From Triplophysa rosa (lineage: Eukaryota; Chordata; Actinopteri; Cypriniformes; Nemacheilidae): DNA of 64,000 nucleotides. Within the stretch, counting starts at the first letter, position 1; each line of letters begins with the position of its first letter. The notes under the pieces were generated by a model. The model had not been told where the DNA came from, did not search any database, and saw nothing but the letters and a program-made list of their open reading frames with translations. A program made the position numbers and the translations under genes. The DNA lies in NCBI RefSeq assembly GCF_024868665.1, contig NC_079910.1:7130976-7194975 (forward strand), in the 5' to 3' direction. Below, piece after piece: positions 1 to 14,502 of this stretch.

Positions 1-3000
1 CTGCGTATGACTGCGGGAAAAACCGCGCTTCCGAGGACGTCCTTGTCAAAGTCAACATCAAGCCAACCTGCAAACCGAGCTGGCAAGGTATGAAAGACGT
101 TTAAGGACAGCACCCCTGTGTTATGGCTGGATAGCTGGATAGCTCAGCTGTGCAGGGTTATGTTGTATAATATGTTGTATTGTGTTATTATATTATTTTT
201 ATTTCTATACTAACATTTTAGTATACAATCTTATTTCAAAGTGTGTCCGTGTACATTGAGTCAAACACACGTTTCTGTCTCTCATGTTGATAGGATTTAA
301 TAAAAGGATTGAATATGAGCCTGGCACAGGAAGTCTTGCCCTGTTTCCCAGTATGCACCTGGAGACCTGCGAGGAGCCAATAACCTCCATTCAGGCCACC
401 ATTATGTTGGAGACGAATCACATCGGCAAGGGCTGCGACAGAGACACATACTCCGAAAAGTCCCTGCACAAGCTCTGTGGTAAATCACAACAAACATATT
501 AAAATACTGTACAAGACTTAACCATTAACATCAAGATCATTCAAATGTGATTATTTTGTTTTTATCACTGCAACCCAAATGTCATCAACAGAATTTGAAA
601 TCCGTTTAGAGTCATTTACATAATTGTATCTCATAGGCCTATAAAAACACATTGCAACAAATAATGTGTGATACTTAAAGCAACTGCAATTTCTGTGCCC
701 ATAAAGGTGCCAGCGCTGGCACCGTGGAGCTGCTGCCCGCTCCCAGCAACTCTGCCAACTGGACCATTGGCTTGCCCACTGACAACGGGCATGACAGCGA
801 CCAAGTGTTTGAGTTCAACGGCACCCAGGCCACAAAGGTCCCTGAGGGTGTGGTGAGCACCAGCCTGAAGGAGCCCTTCACCATCTCAGTGTGGATGAGA
901 CATGGACCTGGAGGCAGGGAGAAAGAAACCATCCTCTGCAATTCTGACAAAACCGGTAACGACATTCTGATAAAACGACAGAATCACAGGAGTGAAAGAG
1001 ATTATGGTATAAATGTTTGTGAGTCCCTTTATAGGGAAAGTTTGGCCAAATATGATCATCATTTTTCATTTAATGAAAGTGAATGGGGACTGCAGAAAAC
1101 TGCTTTGAAGGAAGAGCATGTTGAGCATACTGCAGGATAACAATTCACTTTGTTTTTCACAGAAGAAAAAAATGTGAGCGAGTGTACAGTATGTGAAGGA
1201 TTTTCATTTTTGAGTTAACTATCCTTTTAAACGTGTAATAAGCTGAATTGTGTGCTGAATTAGCACCTCATAACAATATTGAAGTTCATGTATGTTTCCT
1301 TGTAATTTTGTGAATCAAGACTATCCCTCTATGATTTCATCGTCCAGTCATTTTTGCTAAATTCCCAGCCTTCGAAAAGACTCATGAACAAGCGCTTATG
1401 TAAAGGGGATTACATCACAGTTCTGACCCTGTTTATGGAAACTTGCTTCATTGTTTTCTGTGTGAGCAGGGCTCTAGCAATCCATGCAGACACGTGTACA
1501 GTGCAGCACATATTAAATCATCCAAAAAATGCCATGCATACCTTTCAAAGACTGAGATTTATTTCTGTTTGTCTGTACAGAGATGAACAGGCACCACTAT
1601 TCTCTTTATGTACACAACTGTCGTCTGGTGGTGCTGTTGCGTCAGGAACCCATTGAATCTGAGAACTACAAACCTGCAGAATTCCACTGGAAACTTGACC
1701 AAGTAAGGGGCACTCAGCTTTGAAAGACACCTCTGTGTTGAACTTACAACATTAAATGTATTTATGCTAGCAATGAATAGGTCACCTGTGTTGGACCAGG
1801 GTGGTGAACATATTTGGGTATGTGAAGGGTGTTGTAGACTTCCATAACAGATCGCTCTTCATCCAAATGGAAAGCAACACAGAGTTTAAAACAAATCCAT
1901 TTTAGAGGAGCAAACATGACTGTATTTGCATCAAATTGTAATATACTTTGTTATACATCTTTAATGTGTAATATACACATTATACATCTTTCAGTAAAAA
2001 GAAATCTGGCTATATCTATCTATAGACTGAACAGAATATTCACGTAAAAGGATAAGATAAAGCTAAGATAAAATATAGACTAACTAAATTATATATTAAT
2101 TTAAAAAGTAGGTAACACTTTACAATATGGTTGTTTTGTTATCATTAGTAAATGCATTAACTAACAACGAGGAATATAGCTTTTCAGCATTTATTAATCT
2201 TTGATAATGTTAGTAATTGTCAATACAATTATTCATGTTAGTTCATGGTGCATGAACTAATCTAAATTGACAATGTTAAAAAAGTATTTTTAATTGTTAT
2301 GCATGTTTATGTAGGCTAATGTTAACATCAAATACAACCTTATTGTTAAGTGTATACAAAAAGGGTCTATTAAAGAAGTAGTTTACCTTAAAAATGAAAA
2401 TTCTGTCATCATTTCATCACCCTGTTGTCATTTTAAACCTGTATGACATTCTTTCTTATGCAAAACACAAAAGATATTTTGAAAAATGTTGGTAACCAAA
2501 AACTGTTGGTCCCCATTGACTTCTATAGCATGGACACAAAACCAATGCAAGTCAATGGGGACCAATGGTTTTCTGTTACCGACATTTTTCAAAATATCTT
2601 CTGTTGTGTTCTGCAGAGGAAAGAAAGTCATACAGGTTTGAAAAGACAAGACGGCATGTAAATAATGACAGAATTTTCATTTTGAACTATTCCTTTAACC
2701 AAAAAAACTGAATGTCAACCTAGTACCTGGCCCCTCAAAAAATAAGCCAAATAATAAAAGCATTCACATTGCCTTGCCATAGTAATCAAACATGTGTTCC
2801 ACAGATAAATGTTTCTTTATTATTTACTCTTTCATTTCTATAAACATGAAATGAACTGTTCTCCCAAAAATACACGAAAAGCTTCGATCTAATGCAGTCT
2901 GATCCCTGTCTCTTTTCTTAGGTGTGTGATAAAGAATGGCATCACTACGTGTTGAACATCGAGTTCCCGGCAGTGACTTTGTTTGTGGATGGTGCCACCT

Positions 3001-6000
3001 TTGAGCCTTTCCTGGTCACGGAGGATTACCCTCTGCATGCTTCCACGATCGAAACCCAGCTCACCATCGGCGCCTGCTGGCAAGGTACACAATGATGCAA
3101 GCTCAGCTTTTAACTTGAAACCCTGTTGCTGCATGCTTTTGCTAGAATTGAAACAGGAAGTAGTTATAACCCCTGTCATTGATGCATATTTTTATGATCA
3201 TAATAGCATACGCTAGATCTTATGAAATGAAAATTGGATTTCTCTCGTGTGTTCATGTGGGTTTCTAATGCATAACGTGTATCAAATGACTTCCTGAACT
3301 ATATTGAGCTGTGCTGTTCTCCTGCTCTTCTGTCTTACCTCCACAGACCTCTCAGGACATGACAATGATACAGAGCCCTTGACAGGTTGCCCACATCTTT
3401 CCCATCACCCCGATATGTCAATTAGCACGTCAATTAACGGCCTGCATGCGTGTGGTTCTTATGCAGCCGAAAGCCACACGGTTGCATAACAGCCGTACGT
3501 GCACGCAGCTTAACATGTGTAGCATGATGCAATCCAGACGAGAGATGCCACATCCGCCTGCCACATACCTTATTCATTTCTGTTGTATTAACTCATCAAA
3601 CCAGCGTTATGTATTTTGAGTTTGCCTGCTGATGTGCCGAGTGAATTGGACGTTACACAAAACCAAGTCTGACCGACCTTGGGGACTGCGTCTTATGACG
3701 AATCGTAGCATTTGGCTGCAAGCCTCGCTGCGGTTTGCAGGATTATTTATGCCGCCGGTATCTGCGCAGTTGTGTCTGCGGTTTGAGCCTCTCGTATCTC
3801 ACCGAGTGACCTCGCTTCCCACGGGAGACGCTTTAGAGCATCGCTCTGTTATATTACAGCGTGAGGTCATTTTGAACCCGTTCTGCATCATTCTGTGTCC
3901 TTCAGATGCGGTCATGGCGTGTACAGTAGGACATCAGCTAGAATATCACTGGCTTTCATTTGTTCTAAATGGAAAGTCGTTAAAAAGGAAAACATAAAAA
4001 AAGTAACAATTAATAGTTTAGAAACACTATCGCTTTTAATGCGGAACCATATCTATATATACATTTATACATGTCAATTTTTCATTCATTTAAAGGGACA
4101 GTTCACGCGTAGATGAAAATTCTGTCATCATGTACTCACCCTCCCATCATTTCAAACCTGTATGACTTTCTTTCTTTCTTTCGCAGAACACAAAAGAATA
4201 TATTTTGAAGAAAGTTGGTATCCGTACAGTGTCGGCACCCATTCACTTCTGTTGTATGATACAAAACCAACGCAAGTGAATGGGGTGCCAGTTACATTCT
4301 TCAAAATATCTTCTTTTGTGTTCTGCGAAAGAATGAAAGTCATACAGGTTTGAAATGACAAGAGGGTCAATAAATGATGACAGAATTTTCATTTTTGGGC
4401 GAACTATCACTTGAATTCATTTCTTTGTGCTTTATTCGTGTTCATCCCCATTCATTTGCCATGTCTACTTTCAACCAAGAGGTGCATGTGGCCACAGGCC
4501 TGAATCATATCATCCATCATCAAGCGGAGGCCCAAACACTTCGGGCCGGTCCAGCACGACAGAATTAACATGCATGAACATCGGTCACACACGGAGAAAG
4601 AGCATGCTTGAGCTAAATGCACAACAAAGCGTAGGTTTGGCGTAAGTCTCACAGTATTCTGTCCCTCTTTGGGTTCGTTCAGGTGGCAGCGCCCGCATGA
4701 GTCAGTTCTTCCGTGGCAACCTGGCCGGACTCATGATCCGTTCTGGAAAACTGGAGAACAAGAAGGTCATCGACTGCCTCTACACCTGTAAGGAAGGTCT
4801 GGATGTGCAGCTTCCAGAAGAAGTGGCCTCAGCCGTGAAGGTGGGTGAACTTGAAATGATGATGGTTGCAAAACACTCTCTCATTCTCTCTCTCACTCTG
4901 TGCTTTGTATTTAAAGCAAACTTGATTTGCAATTGACATGAGCTCCAGGTAATGAGTCTATTGCAGTGTTGCGGTGACTCACGGTGTCCTGCTGGGTGCG
5001 TTTGTTCCTGCAGGTGGAGTTTAACCCTAATCAGTCTTCTCTGAGCCTGGAGGGAGATGACATTGAGAGCTTTGAGAAGGTCATGCAGCACATCTCTTAC
5101 CTAAACTCCCGGCAGTTCCCCACGCCAGGCATCCGCCATCTGCGCGTCGCCACCACAGTCAAGTTAGTATCAGAGTAATAGAGAATCGATTCTGCAGCCA
5201 TTCAGTGTCGATTAACAGAATGATTGACAGCCACTCATAGCTCAGTCTTAGATTAGACACTGTGTTATAAATACAATTAATACAAAACAAAACTTTATTT
5301 CATCTCTAGGTTTCTATTTCTGTAGCGTCATGCTGGATAGCTCCGCCCAAATCTCATTGGTCCAAAATCCCACTTAACATGTATATTAAATAACCCACTT
5401 AATCGTATATTAAACATCGAATATCGAGTTCTAATTGACTTGATTGCTTCTGCATTTTTGCTTTCTGTCAAACAGGCAAATTACATGGCTGGTTAGGACA
5501 TGGTGTTAGTTTAGTGTACACTAATCATCTTAAATGAGTTTTTGTCCAGTCGTAATTCCAAACAGCCCGATGATTCACATCATAAATGTTTCTCCAGGTG
5601 CTTCAATGAGGAGACGTGCATCTCCGTGCCCGACGCTGAAGGTTACGTGATGGTTCTCCAGCCAGAGGAGCCAAAGATCAGCCTCAGCGGAATTGACCAT
5701 TTTGCCCGCGGGGCGGCCGAGTTTGAGAGCACAGAGGGTGTCGCGCTGTTCCCCGAGCTGAGAATCGTCAGCACCATCACCCGCGAGGTCGAGGTGGAAG
5801 CTGAGACGGAGGCTGAGGGAGAGGATGATCCTACGGGTAAACCAAATAAAAGAATTCCAAATAATAAATGACAAGAAATAGTAGTAAAAGAAAAACAAAC
5901 GGAGAAAGAAAGAGTAGATGATTTTTAGTAGCTGGGCAATTGCAGCTTTATGGATGTGACATTTTCAATCAAAACTTGAAATATAAATTCTCATAGAATG

Positions 6001-8787
6001 TATTTATTACCAGTATATTGAATCTTCTGTTTATATTTGACTAAACCCCAGTCCAGACAGCAGACAAAATATAGTATATGCACAGGTTTTCTATTTTAAA
6101 AGAGAGTAAAACTGATGCGTTTTGGATGTGACAAAAAATGGAACGTATTTCTTGTGCCCATTTATGAGGAATATAGACAGTTATGGATATGACATTTCAC
6201 TTACCATGCTATTGAAAACTATGCTTTAAAAACACAACAAATGCTTGAAAAACTTTGAGAGATTTCACATGGTTATTTAATGTGCATCATATGCGCAAGG
6301 AAATTGAAGTCTTTGAGGTTTCAGATTGGCTCTGCAGCCAAGAAGCATTGCAAGTTAACTTTTCTCTTCAAATCAGTTTGGAACTTGAAATTCTATGACT
6401 TTTGTTTTTTGCCAGTGCAAGAGACTGTAGTGTCTGAGGAAATCATGCATAACCTGGATACCTGTGAGGTGACTGTGGTTGGAGATGATCTGAACGGAGA
6501 TCACGAGAGCTTGGAGGTGGATCTGGCCCAGATCCAGCAGAGAGGTCTGGAGATGAGCTCTTCCAACGTGGGCATGATCATCACCGGTACAACATTAACA
6601 AAATCACCTGCTATTGGATAGATATGCTTACACAATTACATGTAGTTGAATAATATTGTCACCAACAGTTTAGATTCAGCAAATAATGTCAGCATCAGAG
6701 TATTGTAAATAGAAGCCTAACAAAAGATGCTTGGGTCTGTCCGCAGGTGTTAACACTATGGCAAACTATGAACAGGTGCTGCACCTGATTCGCTACAGGA
6801 ACTGGCACACTGAGGCTCTGTTTGACAGGAAGTTCAAACTGGTCTGCTCGGAGCTCAACGGCCGTTACATCAGCAATGAATTTAAAGTGGAGGTATGGCC
6901 GACTACGCGCTACTGAACTGTGTGATGGGATGGAAGTGCGTCAGCTGGTATAGGACATGTTATAATGTTTATTCACCAGTATATACACACAGCATGATCT
7001 CAGAAAATTTGACGCCTGTTCATTATAATGGGAGTTTTAATGGGCTTTATATTCAGTGTGGTCCAGGTTAGCACACAATGGATTCAAACCCGGCTCATCA
7101 ATCAGATTTGTTTTCGTTTCGAGTCTTTTTTGGCTTGAAGGAATAGTTCACCCAAAAATTAAAAATAATTTCCTCACCTTCAAGTTGTTCCGAACCTGTA
7201 TAAATGTCATTGTTCTGTTGAGCAAAGAAGATGATATTTTGAAGAATGTGGGACACAGAACAGTTCTGGGGGCACCATTGGCTATCACAGTAGTTTATTT
7301 TTCTACTATGTTAGTCAATGGTGCCCCCAGAACTTTTGGTTACAAATATTTTTCCAAATGTGTTCAAAAAAGTCAATTTAAGAAGAACAACTTGAGAGTG
7401 AGTAAATGATGACAGAATTTTCATATTTGGGTGAACTGTCCCTTGAAGTGTTATATAATGCAAAGCATCTGTTGCCAGATTTTTCATCATTTATTTCTTT
7501 TCCATCTAGTTTATATATAATACATATATGCAATATGTACTATACTCTAAATATGCCAGAAGAATGATTGTCTTTTTTTATATAATCAGGTCAACGTGAT
7601 CCACACAGCAAATCCCATGGATCATGCTAACAACGCTATGGTACAACCTCAGTTCATCAACCAGGTCCAGCATGCTTCAGCGGACCTGTCAGGACACAAC
7701 CTGGTCAACACCCATCAGGCCTCAGGTATTTGTTCTTTATTCCACCGCTTCCTTTTCCTCTCCACTGACCCATCTGTTCCACTTCTCTTTGAGATAAAGA
7801 TGTTTTATTGGCCGCTTCGTTCCCGACAGTATCTCCCTCAGATTACTACACTAATCTCTCATTAAACCTAATCCAGATTTTGTAATCAAATGTAATCTGT
7901 GTAATGTCAATGTGCACCAAAATGGAACCCAGTTTCTGTTCCATCTGTTGAAAGCTGCCGTTTTAGGGATTAAGTACAAGCGCCGTCATTTGGACTGCTT
8001 TTTAGAAACATTGTTTTTATCTCCAAATGCGTGCGTGTGAATGTCTCTCCTCGCTTCGCAGTCGTCCCCAGCGCCGCAACCATTGTTATCGTGGTGTGCG
8101 TGAGCTTCCTGGTGTTCATGATAATTCTGGGTGTGTTCCGCATCCGCGCTGCACATCAGAGCACCATGAGGGACCAGGAGAACGGAAAAGAAAATGAGAT
8201 GGACTGGGATGACTCGGCACTCACCATCACCGTCAACCCCATGGAGGTGTGTCACCCGATCAGATATCCAAATGCTTCTTTGAGACAACGTATTTATGAA
8301 CCACACTGAGCAGTTTGTCCGTTTAGGGCTACTGTAGAAACAACATGCAAGGGTGTATGTAGGTAGAAATAGCTCATTCTAATGTAATGAAAAAAACATA
8401 ACGCTTCACTATGCAAGGTCTTTATACACCTCTGAAGACATAGTTATGTATATTATATTGCATTTCTGTCAATAGATCCTTCAAAAAAATGACACTCTGG
8501 ACCTTTAATAGCAATAGCATCATGTAGTAACCTCATGCATCATCATACAGTCTAAAAATTAACTGTATTGTTCTTTCATCTCTTAGACTTATGAGGACCA
8601 GCACAGCAGTGAGGAAGATGCAGATGAGGATGAGGACGAGGACGAGAGCGAGGATGGCGAGGAAGAAGATGACATCACCAGCGCAGAGTCAGGCAGTAGT
8701 GAGGATGAGGCCGGAGAGCCTGAAGACCAGCAGAGCTCCAGCAGACAGCAGCAGCTGGAATGGGACGACTCCACCCTCCCCTACTGA
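1..8787 (+). CDS. clstn1: Calsyntenin-1, C-terminal two-thirds (5' end outside window)
   Basis: Type I membrane protein of the cadherin superfamily that links vesicles to kinesin-1 light chain. Exons read from splice sites and similarity: 1-87 (partial), 294-479, 707-955, 1581-1702, 2922-3084, 3347-3385, 4683-4840, 5014-5162, 5598-5836, 6416-6586, 6747-6892, 7590-7725, 8062-8246, 8587-8787 (TGA 8785-8787). Joined, they stay open for 742 residues. The first exon carries the end of the cadherin region (YDCGKNRASEDVLVKV). Exons from about 707 to 4840 form the laminin-G-like/LNS module (VFEFNGTQ, FTISVWMRHGP, DKEWHHYVLN). One membrane helix lies in exon 8062-8246 (VIVVCVSFLVFMIILGVF). The cytoplasmic tail has both kinesin-light-chain-binding WDDS motifs (MDWDDSAL and the C-terminal EWDDSTLPY) separated by a long Asp/Glu run. 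All introns are GT-AG. The start codon and most cadherin repeats lie upstream. Identity is very secure; a duplicate clstn1 copy elsewhere in the genome cannot be excluded. Confidence 0.97.
2111..2353. mobile_element. MITE with GTAACACTTTACAAT inverted ends
   Basis: In a clstn1 intron. The left end reads GGTAACACTTTACAATATGG and the right end ends in AACCTTATTGTTAAGTGT, an imperfect inverted repeat. The interior has the TTAGTAAATGCATTAACTAAC motif. A diverged relative of the same motif occurs at about 12366-12470. It has no coding capacity. I do not assign a superfamily. Confidence 0.6.
2370..2698. mobile_element. Fold-back MITE, family A copy 1
   Basis: In a clstn1 intron. It starts TTAAAGAAGTAGTTTACC and ends GAACTATTCCTTTAA. 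The two halves are near-perfect inverted repeats around GAAAATTCTGTCATCATTT and CAAACCTGTATGAC. The palindrome produces mirror-image ORFs on both strands, which are artefacts. The same family recurs at 4090, 7135, 19310, 24554, 44586, 46642 and 58878. Confidence 0.8.
4090..4414. mobile_element. Fold-back MITE, family A copy 2
   Basis: In a clstn1 intron. Palindromic copy: the left side has ACAGTTCACG and GATGAAAATTCTGTCATCAT, and the right side has ATGATGACAGAATTTTCATT and TTGGGCGAACTATC. Central matches of ATTCACTT to its complement show that the fold-back extends nearly to the middle. Non-coding. Confidence 0.8.
7135..7446. mobile_element. Fold-back MITE, family A copy 3
   Basis: In a clstn1 intron. 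It begins TTGAAGGAATAGTTCACCC and ends GGTGAACTGTCCCTTGAA. The inner inverted pair AGTTCTGGGGGCACCATTG / CAATGGTGCCCCCAGAACT is exact, so the element is a complete hairpin-forming copy. Confidence 0.8.
8322..8508 (-). mobile_element. MITE, family C copy 1 (TTAAAGGTCCAGT ends), reverse
   Basis: In the last clstn1 intron. Read in reverse it starts TTAAAGGTCCAGAGTGTC and contains the family's internal block (CAATATAATATACATAACTA, then CTTCAGAGGTGTATAAAG). The same block occurs at 27753-27958 and 44001-44272. The left boundary is approximate. Confidence 0.65.
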
Positions 8788-11700
8788 AACACGCACACAA
8801 CACCCGAAACGCACACGAATACACACACAAACACTCTCGCACAGTCACACCCCTCTGTCAATAGGGACGCCCATGTTCCCCTTTCAGCCCCTACCTACAG
8901 AGCCATGCGGAACTAAATGAAATACTTATACAATGTATGTACAATATAGATGCGAATATATCTGGTGTCTGTCGTGACAGGTGTTGCAGCTTCTTTTCCA
9001 CAGGCCGAGGCTTCCCTACTGTCATCTTATCGTGGTGGTATTCTGTGTAGCATAGTTCTCACAAGATATCTCAAGTTTGTAATTTATTTAACCTTCTGTC
9101 CTGTCCATGGGAAACCTGGCCTAGATTTGCATTTCTTCAGAGCCGTGTAAGGACACACATCCCCGCACTTTTGTTTTGACGTTCTGCTATATGGAATCGA
9201 GAATGATTTGATGTATTATCCTCGCACATGATTTTAATGATCTGCCGGATCTAGAGGAAATCGCATTCTTCTGTCACTTTCGTTCTCCTCTCTTTATATT
9301 GCATGGCAAGATTTGCTATCATGGGTATGAAAGAATACAATTGCTTTTTGATATTTTGTAAATACGACCATGTAATTAGTCAATGTGTTAGTGAAAGCCT
9401 ATCCAGCGGTTTCCGGTATATAAAACCACACTGTAACGTTACCTGCTGTAGAATATTTATGTCCGAGATGCTTTTCGCATGTTTCGAAACATTCAGTGAA
9501 ACTCTTCCGTCTTGCTCGTATGGGACGTTCGCTTCACAGAGAGAGAAACCCATGACAGGCTGAGGTTTCTGTGACAGATTTTATTCGTCTTTCCTCTCGG
9601 AGGTGGATGTGCGTGTTATTTTTGGTTTTTATTTAGCAGCGTGGGATGGGCGTGGAATTGGTTCAGTGCTTGGGCTACATGTACGCTAATTTTAGCTGAG
9701 CTTTCAATGGCACAAATGCTGTGCGAGTGATGGCCCACTGGGCACAGACGTTTATGTTTTGGGGACTAATAATCACATTCAGGTGATAAATATACCGTTG
9801 TCTATTGCGTGGTACTGTATGTTGTACATTTTAGGCACACTGCGATTATTTAAGCCATTCTGAAGTGATAGTGCTTGTATTTTCTGTAATACATAAAGAC
9901 CAATTGGAATCACGGAATGCACTCGTACTTTTCGACTGAATTGACATGGGATGTGCTAGCGATGATCAAAAGCATTGTTAGATGTGTGATGTATTTAACA
10001 GACCTCTGTTAATACACATTTTAGCTTGGGATGGTCAGATATATGAACTGAAATGGGGGGATTTTTTATTTTTATTTAGGATTTTATTTTTCTATTTTTT
10101 GATTTGTAAATTTAGGATTAACCCTGTGTTGTGTTGATGTTTAGCTAGTTGTTATTTCAAAGCCCCTAAAAGTCTTTTAAGCATTTTAAAGGGCTAACCC
10201 TTATTCTATCACAGCGAATTGAAGAATTGCATTTCAGCTTACTGGTTGAGCATTACTGTTAAAAAAATAGATCGATTTTATTGTACATGGAACTGTACTG
10301 TAGAGTTATGTAAGATATTTGTTTACATTGGTGAACTTTTATTCTATTTTGGTGATGGTATGTTCTCCAGATTTGCATTTCTCTATGTAGTTGTTTCATT
10401 CTCTTACTGCGATTGGATTTTTTTGGATGCGCAAACCCCCAGAAAATGGCCATTTTCCCCCCGAAATAGCCAGAAATTTATTGTAAAACCAGAGAGACAC
10501 TTTTGAATATATGTAGTTCCCAGTGGGCTTAAAAAGAATGTTAAGAATTTAGGAGAATGTTTAGTAAAGAAAGAAGTGAAGCTTTAGGGTTTTTTATTCA
10601 GACTGTTTTTTGTTCACATGCATGAATTTTCTCCTAAACTGAAAGGCTTTGTTGTGATTGGTACAAATATAATTTTTATGCTGTCAGAAAAGGTACAATG
10701 TGGGGAGTCGTCGAGAAGGTCTGTTTTTGTGACCGATGAAATGGCAGTGGGAGATTTATTCAGAAACGTTGGCCCTTTCTTTTTTTAATCCTATATGAAT
10801 TCATTTTTGTTACACGTTTAGGTCAACAGGTTCCCCTTCATAAATCCAGGTGGAGTTAGGAGTGCCTTTTGCTACAGAACATGAATAACAGAACTAACAT
10901 TCATCCATGCCAGTTGTTGCAATTCTCTCATTTTATAATGATTTAATATTAGATTTCTTACATGTACAGGGATGCGATTTTTTTTTCTTTTAATCTAATT
11001 TCATGTTATAGGGGTCAACAGCTAGTTTTATCAAAAGTGGACGTTTTAATTGTCCAACATAGATGTCTTGTGTTCATGTTGATGTGTAGCTTGAATAGGT
11101 CCATACTGTATCATCGATGAATATTGTACTAAATCATGTTTGACAAAATCCACTTCTAAAAAGATGTACTTTATTGAAATTGTTAGGCAGCATACGTGGG
11201 TACGAGTTGAACAGTTTGTGTATAGTGACAGGTGACGTGTATATCCTGATAAAGATGATGAGGGCAGCATGAGATTCTTAAAACATTTCTCACAATTATA
11301 CTAGTCACACACAATGTTTGTTTTCATACTTTATTCAATCATTTTGTTTAAAAACTATACGATCAATGCAGATCATTCCATGAGACCAAAATTTGGTATA
11401 ATCAATGTTTGTACTGAAAATCGCACAATTCTTTGTCTACCCCCTTTTCCCCTCCTAATACAAATATTCCATCTGCAGGGGAAACCGTGTTTAATGGATT
11501 TCAAACTATGTGATTTTGTCATGGTCATGACAATTTTAAGATGCTGACGCAGAAATGTTCCCAAATAAAATGATCTGCTCAGTCTGAACAGATGTGGTGG
11601 GGATTTAAAGGGGCATCGCCTTTGCATGTGTATCAGATATAAATATTTTCTGTAAACGACACATGGAGCTGTGGGTTTGGGTCAGGACCGATTATACTAC

Positions 11701-11900
11701 TGAAGCAAAGATGAGCTGTCACATATTTGCAGCTTTCAATGGTCACATTTTGAATTCTTTCTTTTGCTCTAGAAATGAGAATGACGTAGAATTGTTGGAT
11801 GCTGCCCTCAAGCTCATTCACTTTTCTGATATTCTGAGGAAAATTATAGTGAAGTCGATGCTTGTTAATGAACAAAATAAAGGATATTGAGATGGGAAAA
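8788..11900 (+). other. clstn1: clstn1 3' UTR (probable extent)
   Basis: About 3.1 kb without exon-like coding follows the clstn1 stop. Canonical AATAAA signals lie at 11564-11569 and 11876-11881, so the transcript probably ends shortly after one of these. The stretch is AT-rich with T runs, as expected for a neuronal 3' UTR. The extent is inferred, because no transcript is available. Small ORFs here (for example 9303-9563 and 10219-10506) resemble no known protein and I do not call them. Confidence 0.6.
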
Positions 11901-12343
11901 TGTTTTGGAATACAGACTGTTTTTTACACAGTTTACCAGTGCCGTGTTACCGTTATTCTGTTATATGGCATAATATTATAATAAAATAATGAACATGTAT
12001 ACAATATTCATTAGTTTAATGTATGTGCATAATTGTACAATACTGAGTAAATAACAGTTACTTTAATGTTTAGGATTTACCAAGGAATGGTAAATGTTTT
12101 CTTACTAGTGAAAGGTTTTTAATCATTAATTCACCTTGATCTTTCCTCAGGAATCTTTTATGATGGCTCAATGATGCATAGTGATAAAGACCACAGCAAA
12201 GGTTTCTGGGATTAGAGAGCCACCCAGTGCTTAAGAAGTGAACAACATCTAAATCTGCTATTTACAATATTCTCAATGCTGTCTAATGGTTCAGGTAGAA
12301 ATACCAGCTAATGTTATAGTAAATGTACTCTGTTATCAGGCTG

Positions 12344-12943
12344 TTTATTGTATACTTGATACAATCTTTTATGAAATTTTACAATACAAAGCGTTAACAG
12401 TAGTTAATGCATTAACTTAAATGCAACAAACATTAACTGATGAATTTAGCCTTATTGTAAAGCGCATTGACACAGTGGTATGTACATTTTAACATTCAAG
12501 TGATTCCTGATGATGTCAATTTGGCAGAGATTTCTGACCACTTTTTCAACCAAACACAACCTATACTATTGTTCAGAAATATACATTAAAACTCACGGAA
12601 TAAACACTCTACGCTGTTCATATGCAGCCATTGAATATATTCAAATACAAAATATTTACAAACAACACACTGGTTAAAAAAATCACAAACACAATTAAAA
12701 TCATAGTAGTTACAATCAAATACTTGTACCAAAGGGGTTATTGGCTGCAGACAGTATGCTAATTCTAGCTGTCCTAAATGTAAAAGTGTTTAGAACAATG
12801 TAAACATTTTTTCATTGTACCCACATAAGTACAATCAGCCATAAAATGTGCAGGAAATTGCAACCATTGTTAAAAACGCTGTACAGACAGTAAAACTCAC
12901 AGACATCATTTAGGCCACAACTCACAACAACCCAAGTAAACCT
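12344..12943 (-). other. lzic: lzic 3' UTR (probable extent)
   Basis: On the minus strand, the first AATAAA downstream of the lzic stop is the complement of TTTATT at 12344-12349, giving a 3' UTR of about 600 nt. The interval has no coding exon. Its distal part (about 12366-12470) contains a diverged MITE related to the one at 2111. The distance to the clstn1 polyA signals is only about 0.45 kb, so the two convergent genes end close together. Confidence 0.45.
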
Positions 12944-14495
<1,552 letters not shown>

Positions 14496-14502
14496 CTATA
14501 TC

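Noticed and set aside
3632..3997. 121-codon ORF in a clstn1 intron
   Set aside because: It lies between well-defined clstn1 exons, has no similarity I recognise and no coding-like composition.
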